Position numbers and translations under genes: made by a program
NCBI RefSeq assembly: GCF_016921115.1
Contig: NZ_JAFFZS010000017.1
Coordinates: forward strand, 62,001-126,000
Direction: 5' to 3'
Source of the DNA: Streptomyces actuosus
GTDB lineage: Bacteria > Actinomycetota > Actinomycetes > Streptomycetales > Streptomycetaceae
DNA: 64,000 nucleotides
The notes under the pieces: model-generated
The model's input: the letters and a program-made list of their open reading frames with translations, nothing else
Told to the model about the DNA's origin: nothing
Databases searched by the model: none
Part shown: positions 11,357 to 19,293 of the stretch, piece by piece
Layout: each line of letters starts with the position of its first letter
How positions within the stretch are numbered: the stretch's first letter is position 1

Positions 11357-12048
11357 GCACGACGTCCTCGAACAGCGGCGACATCACCGTCGTCCACCTG
11401 ATGCGGCACGGCGAGGTCGCCAACCCGGATGGTGTCCTGTACGGCCGGCTGCCCGGCTACCACCTGTCCGAGCTGGGCCGGAAGATGGCGGACCGGGTCG
11501 CCGACCACCTCTCCTCCCGCGACGTCACCCACGTGTGTGCCTCCCCGCTGGAGCGGGCGCAGGAGACGGCGGCGCCGATCGCCGCCGCGCACGGGCTGGA
11601 CGTGGCCACCGACGGGCGGCTCATCGAGGCCGGCAACGTCTTCCAGGGAAAGACGTTCGGCGTCGGCGACGGGGCGCTGCGCCGGCCGGAGAACTGGAAG
11701 CACCTGGTCAACCCGTTCAAGCCGTCCTGGGGCGAGCCGTACGTCGACCAGGTGGTGCGGATGAAGGGGGCGCTGGACGCGGCGAAGGACGCGGCGCGCG
11801 GGCACGAAGCGGTGCTCGTCAGCCATCAGCTGCCGATCTGGATCGTGCGGTCGTACGTCGAGCGGCGCCGGCTGTGGCACGACCCGCGCAAGCGGCAGTG
11901 CACCCTCGCCTCGCTGACGACCTTCACCTACCGCGGCGACAGGATCGTTTCGGTCGGCTACACCGAGCCCGCCCGCGATCTCGTCCCGGCCCATCTCCTC
12001 GCCGGTGCCAAGCCGGTGAAGGGCAAGGACAAGGCCTTCGGCGCGTAG
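11353..12048 (+). CDS. histidine phosphatase family protein (phosphoglycerate-mutase-like)
   Basis: This 231-residue cytoplasmic protein carries the phosphohistidine motif RHGE (Arg18, His19) near the N-terminus and the later catalytic His in VLVSHQLPIW. The body (YHLSELGRKMADRVADHL, then SPLERAQETA) is the branch-1 histidine phosphatase fold. The substrate is unknown. The lysine-rich C-terminus (KPVKGKDKAFGA) is usual for the streptomycete ortholog. It overlaps hemL by 4 nt. Confidence 0.85.
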   Translation: MSTTSSNSGDITVVHLMRHGEVANPDGVLYGRLPGYHLSELGRKMADRVADHLSSRDVTHVCASPLERAQETAAPIAAAHGLDVATDGRLIEAGNVFQGKTFGVGDGALRRPENWKHLVNPFKPSWGEPYVDQVVRMKGALDAAKDAARGHEAVLVSHQLPIWIVRSYVERRRLWHDPRKRQCTLASLTTFTYRGDRIVSVGYTEPARDLVPAHLLAGAKPVKGKDKAFGA

Positions 12049-12178
12049 GGCGCGCCCCACGCCCTCCGGGCCGGCGCGGGGCAGCCCTCGCCGGCCGTGC
12101 GGCGGGCCGGCACCGCGAGACGGTTTCGTGACATTCGTTGCGGGATTCGTATGAAAGTCAGGTGATCGATCGGAACCT

Positions 12179-12233
12179 CCCCGTTCGTCGCGCCCTCTCC
12201 CTGTGTGACACCCATGGACGCGACGAATCGGGG
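12179..12233 (+). promoter_or_regulatory. long inverted repeat ending at the start of the deacetylase-like gene
   Basis: CCCCGTTCGTCGCG (12179-12192) pairs with CGCGACGAATCGGGG (12219-12233) with one bulged base. The right arm ends 5 nt before the ATG at 12239 and includes the only purine-rich stretch there. In RNA it could mask the ribosome-binding site. It might instead be a DNA operator. Confidence 0.35.
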
Positions 12234-12238
12234 ATCAC

Positions 12239-13546
12239 ATGCGCACGTTCTCCCGAAGGGGACTACTCGGCCTGGGCGCGGGAGCCGCCGCCGCTGCGGG
12301 ACTCACCGGCTGCCTCGGCGGCTCCACTTCGTCGGACGGCGGGGGCGGGGCCGGCGGTTCCGGATCCGGCGACGCCGGCGCGAAACCCTCCGGGAGCCCC
12401 GCTGCCGCGCGCCCCATCGGCGACGGCTCCACGTCGTTCACGGGGAAGCAGCCGCACCAGCCCCACGCACCCGAGCCACTGGAGCCGGGCCAGGAGCCGC
12501 CCCAGTTCGTCGTCTTCTCCTGGGACGGGGCGGGGGAGGTCGGCAACGGGCTCTTCCCGCGCTTCCTCGACCTCGCCCGCCGGCACGGCGCGAGCATGAC
12601 CTTCTTCCTCTCCGGCCTGTATCTGCTGCCCGAGGCGAAGAAGCGGCTGTACGACCCGCCCAACAACCCCCGCGGCGCCTCCGCCATCGGCTACCTGACC
12701 GACGAGCACATCAAGGCCACGCTGAAGAACGTCCGCCGCGCCTGGCTGGAGGGCCACGAGATCGGCACCCACTTCAACGGCCACTTCTGCGGCGAGAGCC
12801 ACGGCTCGGTCGCGCACTGGACGCCCCGGCAGTGGCGCAGCGAGATCGACCAGGCCAAGTCCTTCGTGAAGCAGTGGCGCACGAACACGGGCTGGACGGA
12901 TCTGCCCTCGCTGCCCTTCGACTACGACAAGGAACTCGTCGGCGGCCGGACCCCCTGCCTGCTCGGCCAGGACAACCTGCTGCCCACCGCGCGCGAGCTG
13001 GGCTGGCGCTACGACGCCTCCTCGCCCGGCGGTCGTCAGGTGTGGCCGGCGAAGAAGCAGGGCATATGGGACCTGCCGTTGCAGCAGATACCTTTCCCGG
13101 GCCACCGGTTCGAGGTCCTCTCGATGGACTACAACATCCTCGCCAACCAGTCGATCAACTCGACCAAGGCCCCCGCCCACAACTACCCGGGGTGGCGGCG
13201 GCAGGCGGCCCGCTCGTACGTCGGGGGATTCGAGCGGGCATACCGGACGAACCGGGCGCCCCTCTTCATCGGCAACCACTTCGAGCAGTGGAACGGCGGC
13301 ATCTACATGGACGCCGTCGAGGACGCCCTCACCCGTATGGCGCGCGAGAAGGAGAAGGGCGCCGACGTACGGCTGGTCTCCTTCCGCCAGTTCGCCGACT
13401 GGCTGGACGTGCAGCGTCCGCAGGTACTGGCGAAACTGCGCACCCTGGAGGTGGGGCAGCAGCCGACCGGCGGCTGGAAGGCGTTCCTGGGGGGTGCGCA
13501 GACCACCGGGCAGGACTCCGGCTCGGAGGGCCAGAACGCCGCCTGA
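12239..13546 (+). CDS. polysaccharide-deacetylase-like Tat lipoprotein
   Basis: This 435-residue protein has a twin-arginine signal (SRRGLLG, residues 5-11) and a lipobox ending LTGC (Cys25), so it is probably exported folded and lipid-anchored. After a Gly/Ser-rich linker, the catalytic-like part begins FVVFSWDGAGEVG, with Asp in the position of the NodB first motif, and contains GHEIGTHFNGHFCG with two His, resembling the metal-binding HxxxH motif. NodB-type enzymes remove acetyl groups from cell-wall sugars. Divergence from canonical motifs makes the substrate uncertain. It lies between the phosphatase and the cytochrome c genes. Confidence 0.75.
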   Translation: MRTFSRRGLLGLGAGAAAAAGLTGCLGGSTSSDGGGGAGGSGSGDAGAKPSGSPAAARPIGDGSTSFTGKQPHQPHAPEPLEPGQEPPQFVVFSWDGAGEVGNGLFPRFLDLARRHGASMTFFLSGLYLLPEAKKRLYDPPNNPRGASAIGYLTDEHIKATLKNVRRAWLEGHEIGTHFNGHFCGESHGSVAHWTPRQWRSEIDQAKSFVKQWRTNTGWTDLPSLPFDYDKELVGGRTPCLLGQDNLLPTARELGWRYDASSPGGRQVWPAKKQGIWDLPLQQIPFPGHRFEVLSMDYNILANQSINSTKAPAHNYPGWRRQAARSYVGGFERAYRTNRAPLFIGNHFEQWNGGIYMDAVEDALTRMAREKEKGADVRLVSFRQFADWLDVQRPQVLAKLRTLEVGQQPTGGWKAFLGGAQTTGQDSGSEGQNAA

Positions 13547-13557
13547 AATGCGGGTTT

Positions 13558-13573
13558 CCCCCCGCAAGGGGGG
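13558..13573 (+). terminator. short C6/G6 hairpin
   Basis: CCCCCC (13558-13563), loop GCAA, GGGGGG (13568-13573) lie 12 nt after the deacetylase-like stop and before the resA-like gene. It could end the upstream transcript. Confidence 0.4.
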
Positions 13574-13612
13574 TGCGCAAGATCCCCGGATCGGACATGC
13601 GAAACTTTTCAC

Positions 13613-14242
13613 ATGAGTGCCGCCAGTCGCGCCCCCCTGCGCCCGACCCCCTGGATCCGCACGCGCCGAGCCGCCCTGACGACCGCCGGTGCCGCCGTCG
13701 CGGCGCTCCTCGTGTCCGCCTGCGGCTCCGGAGGGGTCTCCGGCGGAGGCGGTGACACGAAGTTCATCATGGGCGAGGACGGCATCTCCACCGTCGCCAA
13801 GGGCAAGCGCGACCCGGCCCCCGACCTGTCCGGCAGGACCATCGACGACCGGCAGATCGCCGTCTCCTCCTTCAAGGGCAAGGTCGTCGTCCTGAACGTG
13901 TGGGGCTCCTGGTGCGCGCCCTGCCGCGCCGAGGCCCCCAACTTCGAGAAGGTCTACTCCGACCTCAAGTCCCAGGGCGTGCAGTTCGTCGGCATCAACG
14001 TCGCCGACCCCCAGGTCCGTAGTGCCCTCGCCTTCGAGAAGCAGTTCGGCGTCAGCTACCCGAGCCTGTACGACCCGAGCAGCAAGTTGATGCTCCGTTT
14101 CAAGAAGGGCACGCTCAACCCGCAGGCGATCCCCTCCACACTGGTCCTCGACCGGGACGGCAGGATCGCCGCCCGCTCCCTGGCCGCGCTGAGCGAGGAG
14201 AAGCTGCGGTCCATGATCGCTCCCGTCCTCGCGGAGAAGTGA
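13613..14242 (+). CDS. resA: TlpA/ResA-like thiol-disulfide oxidoreductase lipoprotein
   Basis: This 209-residue protein has a signal peptide with lipobox LVSAC (Cys37) and a thioredoxin fold with active site WCAPC (Cys101, Cys104). It should act outside the membrane, keeping apocytochrome CxxCH cysteines reduced for heme attachment. It is first of four tightly packed genes (1 nt to ccdA), the System II cytochrome c maturation operon. The ATG lies only 6 nt after a GAAACT hexamer, so its transcript may be leaderless. Confidence 0.9.
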   Translation: MSAASRAPLRPTPWIRTRRAALTTAGAAVAALLVSACGSGGVSGGGGDTKFIMGEDGISTVAKGKRDPAPDLSGRTIDDRQIAVSSFKGKVVVLNVWGSWCAPCRAEAPNFEKVYSDLKSQGVQFVGINVADPQVRSALAFEKQFGVSYPSLYDPSSKLMLRFKKGTLNPQAIPSTLVLDRDGRIAARSLAALSEEKLRSMIAPVLAEK

Positions 14243-14243
14243 C

Positions 14244-15014
14244 GTGAGCGCGCTCATCCCGCTCGCCTCGGACGTCTACAACGGCACGGTGCTCAACGGC
14301 GCCCTGCTGGTCGCCCTGCCCATCGCGGTCCTCGGCGGCCTCGTCTCCTTCTTCTCCCCCTGCGTGCTGCCGCTCGTCCCGGGCTATCTGTCGTACGTGA
14401 CCGGGGTCACCGGCACCGACCTCGCCGAGGCCCGGCGCGGGCGGATGGTCGCCGGGGCCTCCCTGTTCGTGCTCGGCTTCACCGCCGTCTTCGTCTCCAC
14501 CGGCGCCCTGTTCGGCTACTTCGGGGCGACGCTCAAGGCGGAGCAGGGCGTGCTGTCCAAGGTGCTGGGCGTGCTCATGATCCTCATGGGCGTGTTCTTC
14601 ATGGGGCTGATGCCCTGGATGACCCAGCGCGAGTTCCGCTTCCACCGCAGGCCCGTGGCCGGACTGATCGGGGCGCCCGTGCTCGGCGCGCTCTTCGGCA
14701 TCGGCTGGACGCCGTGCATCGGACCGACCCTCGCCTCCGTCCTCGCGCTCTCCTCGCAGCAGTCGAGCGCGGGCCGCGGTGCCATACTGACCGTCGCCTA
14801 CTGCCTCGGCCTCGGTGTGCCGTTCGTGCTCGCCGCGGTCGCCTTCCGCAAGGCGCTCGGCGCCTTCGGCTGGGTCAAGCGCCACTACGTGTGGGTGATG
14901 CGGATCGGTGGCTCGATGATGATCGTCACCGGTCTGCTGCTGCTGACCGGTGTCTGGAACATCCTCGTCCAGGACCTCCAGTCCTGGTCCGGCGGATTCA
15001 CTGTGGGGATCTGA
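14244..15014 (+). CDS. ccdA: cytochrome c biogenesis protein CcdA
   Basis: This 256-residue protein has six predicted membrane helices. It moves reducing equivalents from cytoplasmic thioredoxin to ResA. The two redox cysteines are visible in the inverted-repeat helices: SFFSPCVLPLVPGYLSY (Cys40) and GWTPCIGPT (Cys158). GTG 14244 starts 1 nt after the resA stop. resB follows after 3 nt. Confidence 0.93.
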   Translation: MSALIPLASDVYNGTVLNGALLVALPIAVLGGLVSFFSPCVLPLVPGYLSYVTGVTGTDLAEARRGRMVAGASLFVLGFTAVFVSTGALFGYFGATLKAEQGVLSKVLGVLMILMGVFFMGLMPWMTQREFRFHRRPVAGLIGAPVLGALFGIGWTPCIGPTLASVLALSSQQSSAGRGAILTVAYCLGLGVPFVLAAVAFRKALGAFGWVKRHYVWVMRIGGSMMIVTGLLLLTGVWNILVQDLQSWSGGFTVGI

Positions 15015-15017
15015 TCC

Positions 15018-16712
15018 ATGAGCAAGACCACCGCGCCCGACGGGCCCCGGGACCAGGAGCTCGGCGAGGCCGGTTCCCAGTTGTCCACCGTCCCCGAGGA
15101 GTCCTCCCCGGGGGGCCCGACCCTCGGCGTCATCGGCTGGCTCCGCTGGTTCTGGCGGCAACTGACCTCGATGCGGGTGGCCCTGCTGCTCCTGCTGCTG
15201 CTGGCGCTCGCGGCCATCCCCGGTTCGCTCATCCCGCAGACCGGTACCGACATCACCAAGGTCGCCGAGTTCCGCAAGGACCACCCCACCCTCTCGCCGG
15301 CCTACGACAGGCTCGGCCTGTTCCACGTCTACAGCTCGGTGTGGTTCTCCGCGATCTACATCCTGCTGTTCGTCTCCCTCATCGGCTGTATCGTCCCCCG
15401 CACCTGGCAGTTCGTCGGCCAGCTGCGCGGTCGCCCGCCGGGCGCGCCGAAGCGGCTGACCCGGCTGCCCGCGTACACCACCTGGCGCACCGGGGCCGAG
15501 CCCGAGGAGGTGCGCGAGGCGGCGCTCGCGCTGCTGAAGCGGAAGCGGTTCCGCGCGCACCTCGCCGGTGACGCCGTCGCCGCGGAGAAGGGCTATCTGC
15601 GCGAGGTCGGCAACCTCGCCTTCCACATGGCCCTCATCGTGATGCTGGTGGCGTTCGCCTGGGGGCAGCTGTTCAAGTCCGAGGGCAACAAGCTCCTCGT
15701 CGAGGGCAACGGCTTCTCCGACACCCTGATCGACTACGACGACTTCAAGTCCGGCAACCTCTTCACCACCGATGATCTGACGCCGTTCAGCTTCACCCTG
15801 GACGAGTTCACCGGCACGTACGAGACCTCCGGCCCCAACAAGGGCACCGCGCGCACCTTCGAGGCCGCGCTCACCTACGCGGAGGGCGCCTACGGCAAGG
15901 ACCGCAAGACCGTCGTCCGGGTCAACCACCCCCTGGAGATCGGCGACTCGAAGGTCTACCTGACCGCCCACGGCTACGCGCCCGTGGTGACCGTCCGCGA
16001 CGGGAAGGGCGACGTCGTCTTCAGCGGCCCGGTCCCACTGCTGCCGCTGGACTCCAACGTCACCTCGTCCGGCGTGATCAAGGTCCTCGACGGCTACCGG
16101 GACGCTCAGGGCGCCACCGACCAGCTCGGCATCAAGGCCTTCCTGCTGCCGACGTACGTGGCGGGCAACGAGGTGTCCTCCTCCTTCCCGGCCCTGCTGA
16201 ACCCGGTGCTGAACCTGGAGCCCTACCACGGCGACCTGGGCGTCGACTCGGGCATCCCGCAGAGCGTGTACAAGCTCGACAAGTCGCACATGAAGGGCTT
16301 CGAGGACGACAAGGGCCGGCAGTTGAGGAAGAACCTCAGGCCCGGACAGACCATGGAGCTCCCGGACGGCGCCGGCTCGGTGACGTACGAGGGCACCAAG
16401 GAGTGGGCGAACTTCCAGATCACGCAGCAGCCCGGCAGCGGCTGGGCACTGGTCGGCGCCCTCGGCGCGATCTTCGGTCTCGCCGGTTCCCTGTTCATCC
16501 AGCGCCGCCGCGTCTGGGTGCGCGCGGTCCGGGGCGACGACGGTGTCACGGTCGTCGAGATGGCCGGCCTCGGCCGGAGTGAGTCCGCCAAGGTGCCCGA
16601 GGAGCTGGGTGAGCTCGCCGGGACCCTCTACGACCAGGCGCCGGGCGTTGCCGAGCCCGACGACGACCCCTCAGATGTCTCCGTACCTGCCGAAGGGGCT
16701 GAGCAGCAGTGA
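15018..16712 (+). CDS. resB: cytochrome c biogenesis protein ResB
   Basis: This 564-residue protein is half of the System II heme lyase. It has three helices in the first 230 residues (LTSMRVALLLLLLLALAAIPG, SAIYILLFVSLIGC, FHMALIVMLVAFAWG), a large extracytoplasmic domain, and a last helix near WALVGALGAIFGLAGSLF. The soluble C-terminal tail is acidic. It overlaps ccsB by 4 nt (GTGA). It works with CcsB to present heme to CxxCH apocytochromes. Confidence 0.93.
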   Translation: MSKTTAPDGPRDQELGEAGSQLSTVPEESSPGGPTLGVIGWLRWFWRQLTSMRVALLLLLLLALAAIPGSLIPQTGTDITKVAEFRKDHPTLSPAYDRLGLFHVYSSVWFSAIYILLFVSLIGCIVPRTWQFVGQLRGRPPGAPKRLTRLPAYTTWRTGAEPEEVREAALALLKRKRFRAHLAGDAVAAEKGYLREVGNLAFHMALIVMLVAFAWGQLFKSEGNKLLVEGNGFSDTLIDYDDFKSGNLFTTDDLTPFSFTLDEFTGTYETSGPNKGTARTFEAALTYAEGAYGKDRKTVVRVNHPLEIGDSKVYLTAHGYAPVVTVRDGKGDVVFSGPVPLLPLDSNVTSSGVIKVLDGYRDAQGATDQLGIKAFLLPTYVAGNEVSSSFPALLNPVLNLEPYHGDLGVDSGIPQSVYKLDKSHMKGFEDDKGRQLRKNLRPGQTMELPDGAGSVTYEGTKEWANFQITQQPGSGWALVGALGAIFGLAGSLFIQRRRVWVRAVRGDDGVTVVEMAGLGRSESAKVPEELGELAGTLYDQAPGVAEPDDDPSDVSVPAEGAEQQ

Positions 16713-17797
16713 CTGTCGCCGCCGCCACCAACGAACACCTCGCGAGCATCAGCAATGTGCTGATCTACTCCTCGATGGCCGTCTACACCCTGGCCTTCTT
16801 CGCCTACATCGCCGAGTGGCTGTTCGGCAGCCGCAGCAAGGTGGGCCGTACGGCCGCGGCGCTCACCGACCGGCCGGAGGCACGCAGGACGGCGGGGGCG
16901 CCCGCCGTCACCGTGAAGAAGGCGGGCGGTACCGCCGTGCTGGAGCGGCCCGAGGTGGTCGTGCGGTCCGCGGCCGGCGCGCGGGACGTGCCCGACGGTC
17001 CCGGTGCGCACGGCGGTGACGAGCAGGGCGACCTCTACGGCCGCATCGCGATCTCGCTCACCGTGCTGGCCTTCCTGGTGGAGCTGGCGGGCGTGGTCGC
17101 CCGCGCGGCGTCCGTGCAGCGGGCGCCGTGGGGCAACATGTACGAGTTCAACATCACCTTCTCCACGGTCGCCGTCGGCGTGTACCTGGTGCTGCTGGCG
17201 CTGAGGAAGAACGTGCGCTGGCTCGGCCTGTTCCTGACCACCACGGTCCTGCTCGACCTCGGTCTCGCCGTCACCGTCCTGTACACGGCGAGCGACCAGC
17301 TGGTCCCGGCCCTGCACTCGTACTGGCTGTACATCCACGTCTCGACGGCGATCCTGTGCGGCGCGGTCTTCTACGTCGGCGCGGTCGCCACGATCCTCTA
17401 CCTCTTCAAGGACGCGTACGAGAACAAGCTGGCCGGCGGCGGCAAGCCCGGCACCTTCGCCGACTCCGTCCTGGACCGGCTGCCCGCCGCGGCCTCCCTG
17501 GACAAGTTCGCGTACCGCGTCAACGCGGCCGTCTTCCCGCTGTGGACCTTCACGATCATCGCGGGCGCCATCTGGGCGGGCGACGCCTGGGGCCGCTACT
17601 GGGGCTGGGACCCGAAGGAGACCTGGTCCTTCATCACCTGGGTCGCCTACGCCGGCTACCTGCACGCGCGCGCCACGGCAGGCTGGAAGGGCCGCAAGGC
17701 GGCCTACCTGGCCCTGATCGCCTTCGGCTGCTGGCTGTTCAACTACTACGGCGTCAACATCTTCGTCTCCGGCAAGCACTCGTACGCCGGGGTCTAG
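16709..17797 (+). CDS. ccsB: c-type cytochrome biogenesis protein CcsB (ResC/CcsA family)
   Basis: This 362-residue polytopic protein carries the tryptophan-rich heme-handling motif WGRYWGWDPKETWSFITW near residues 293-310, with conserved histidines in flanking loops (LHSYWLYIHV, YLHARA). It exports or holds heme and ligates it to apocytochromes together with ResB. An Ala/Arg-rich insertion (about residues 45-105) separates helix 1 from the core, as in other actinobacterial members. The stop codon TAG is followed directly by the long palindromic element. Confidence 0.93.
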   Translation: MTVAAATNEHLASISNVLIYSSMAVYTLAFFAYIAEWLFGSRSKVGRTAAALTDRPEARRTAGAPAVTVKKAGGTAVLERPEVVVRSAAGARDVPDGPGAHGGDEQGDLYGRIAISLTVLAFLVELAGVVARAASVQRAPWGNMYEFNITFSTVAVGVYLVLLALRKNVRWLGLFLTTTVLLDLGLAVTVLYTASDQLVPALHSYWLYIHVSTAILCGAVFYVGAVATILYLFKDAYENKLAGGGKPGTFADSVLDRLPAAASLDKFAYRVNAAVFPLWTFTIIAGAIWAGDAWGRYWGWDPKETWSFITWVAYAGYLHARATAGWKGRKAAYLALIAFGCWLFNYYGVNIFVSGKHSYAGV

Positions 17798-17959
17798 TGC
17801 CGCGGCAGGCGACGTTCGCCCCGTCGCGGCGCCCGGCACGCACTCTCGCCGCACCGGACGAAAGCCCGAGTACATCCCGGTACGAGGGCTTCCGGCCGGC
17901 ACACCGGGAGCACGCACCGGGCGCCGCTCCTCGACGGGCGAACGTCGCCTGCCGCGGCA
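17798..17959. repeat. 162-bp imperfect palindromic element with 24-bp perfect terminal inverted repeats
   Basis: Left arm 17798-17821 (TGCCGCGGCAGGCGACGTTC then GCCC) is exactly complementary to 17936-17959. Inside it GGCGCCCGG pairs with CCGGGCGCC, and the central part (around AAGCCC..GTAC and GTAC..GGGCTT) also pairs with a few mismatches, so nearly the whole segment can fold into one stem. It begins at the first base after the ccsB stop. No flanking target duplication and no ORF with coding bias are visible. It could be a miniature inverted-repeat element, a REP-like repeat, or an oversized terminator. Confidence 0.65.
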
Positions 17960-17963
17960 CCGG

Positions 17964-18016
17964 TGCCGCGACCGGGAAGCTCCCTCGCGAGCCGGTGAAC
18001 CTTCCCGGTCGCGGCA
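17964..18016 (+). terminator. 16-bp perfect hairpin downstream of ccsB
   Basis: TGCCGCGACCGGGAAG (17964-17979) and CTTCCCGGTCGCGGCA (18001-18016) form a perfect 16-bp stem with a 21-nt loop. It probably ends the resA-ccsB transcript. Its outer bases TGCCGCG repeat the tips of the adjacent palindromic element. Confidence 0.55.
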
Positions 18017-18110
18017 CAGGGCATCGCCCTCCCGACCGCGCCGCGCCCTACGGGGCAGGTCAGCGGCGGCAAGGGGTGCGGAATCGCCGGGCCGGGGTCA
18101 GGCTGGTGTC

Positions 18111-18578
18111 ATGACCGGAGCCATAGAACAGGGCACCAGCCAGACCCACGGGAACACCCGCATCCTGCACCTGCTGGTGCGGCTCTCCCGGCCCACGGAG
18201 ACGGTCTGGCCGGCGCTGAGTACGCCGGAGGGGCTGGCGGGCTGGTTCACCGAGGTCGATGTCCTGGAGCCGCGGCTCGGCGGGATCGTCGCGCTGCGCG
18301 GTCTGGGGGCCGGGACGGTCACCGCCTGGGACGTGGACCGGGTCGCCGAGTACACCGTGGAGGGGGGCGGTCGGATCCGCTTCCACCTGGAGCGCGACGA
18401 GCCGAACGGCACGGTGCTGCGGTTCACGCACGAGTTCCAGGGCGAGGCGGAGACGGAGCAGTCCTGGCGGGCCCGGTTCGAGACGTTCATCGCGCGGCTG
18501 GGCGCGGGTACGGGCACCGAGGACGGGCCCCGCCCCGGAAACGGCCGGGGTGGAACATCCGGGCCGGGACCCGTGTGA
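18111..18578 (+). CDS. SRPBCC (AHSA1-like) domain protein
   Basis: This 155-residue protein has the Aha1/START-like pattern: VRLSRPTETVWPALSTPEGLAGWFTE at the N-terminus, a beta-rich middle (VEGGGRIRFHLERDEPNGTVLRFTHEF) and a C-terminal helix (WRARFETFIARL). These small cytoplasmic proteins bind hydrophobic ligands or modulate partners; the ligand is unknown. The Gly/Pro-rich tail from about residue 132 is probably disordered. A CAGGCT hexamer ends 6 nt before the ATG, so the mRNA may be leaderless. Confidence 0.75.
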   Translation: MTGAIEQGTSQTHGNTRILHLLVRLSRPTETVWPALSTPEGLAGWFTEVDVLEPRLGGIVALRGLGAGTVTAWDVDRVAEYTVEGGGRIRFHLERDEPNGTVLRFTHEFQGEAETEQSWRARFETFIARLGAGTGTEDGPRPGNGRGGTSGPGPV

Positions 18579-18779
18579 TCCACTCCGGCCGAGATCCGCG
18601 ACCGGTGAGCCGTGGTCCGGTGTTCCCACGCCGAACTCCCGGCACGGGAATCACTGCCGAAAATGCACGCCCCGGACGCGCGCCGATGAATGCCGTCCCT
18701 GCATGCATGTCCCCGGATGCGCGCCCCGGACGCATTCTCGTGAATGCGTGGTCAGGAATTCACGGGCGCTCGTTCTCCG

Positions 18780-19214
18780 TCAGGATGTGACCGTGTAGAT
18801 GTCGGAGCACGTCAGGCCGGCCTTGTTGTTCCCGATGCAGACCCAGAAGGTGTAGCGCCGGTCCTCGCGCAGGTTCCCGCCCACGGACTTCGTGTACGGG
18901 GAGTGGTGCCCCAGCGTGTCGGCCACGCGGACGGGGGCGGTGCCCAGGTAGGCGGAGACACCGTACCCGTCCGCGTAGGAGTCGGTGGCGTACAGGGTGT
19001 CCCCGTTCGCCTTCCACCAGCCCTTTCCGACGTAGTGGCCGTTGCGGTGGACGGAGATCGAGCGCGAGCCGTCGCTCTGCATCGAGCCCGCCTTGAAGGT
19101 GACGCCCGACGGTCCTGCGGCGGCGGTGCCGGCGCCGGCACCCAGGAGCAGCCCCGCCGTGGCGACGACGGTCCCCAGGGCCTTCGCGGACCTCTTGTGC
19201 AGCGAGATGTTCAT
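18780..19214 (-). CDS. small secreted protein of unknown function
   Basis: The start is taken at ATG 19214, 144 residues. A Sec-type signal peptide (basic start, hydrophobic GTVVATAGLLLGAGAGTAAA, probable cleavage before GPSG) leads a mature domain of about 110 residues, rich in Gly, Tyr and Ser, with two cysteines (CIGNNKAGLTC) that may form a disulfide. The fold looks all-beta. No family is recognised. A weak GGTGGGG precedes the ATG. It lies 80 nt after the receptor-like gene on the same strand, with direct repeats between them, so separate control is likely. Confidence 0.65.
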   Translation of the reverse strand: MNISLHKRSAKALGTVVATAGLLLGAGAGTAAAGPSGVTFKAGSMQSDGSRSISVHRNGHYVGKGWWKANGDTLYATDSYADGYGVSAYLGTAPVRVADTLGHHSPYTKSVGGNLREDRRYTFWVCIGNNKAGLTCSDIYTVTS

Positions 19215-19240
19215 CCCCACCCGTTTCGATGAAATGTTGA

Positions 19241-19262
19241 GAATGGTCGATGGAATGGTCGA
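19241..19262 (-). promoter_or_regulatory. 10-bp direct repeat upstream of the secreted-protein gene
   Basis: GAATGGTCGA occurs at 19241-19250 and 19253-19262, a 12-bp period, 27-48 nt before ATG 19214. Spacing near one helical turn suggests tandem binding of a regulator on one face of the DNA. Confidence 0.4.
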
Positions 19263-19293
19263 CCAGGAACGTAATCGAACGGGAGTTTGAGCG

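Noticed and set aside
17798..18020. Short open frames inside the palindromic element
   Set aside because: They follow the inverted repeats on both strands equally and show no coding bias or start signals.
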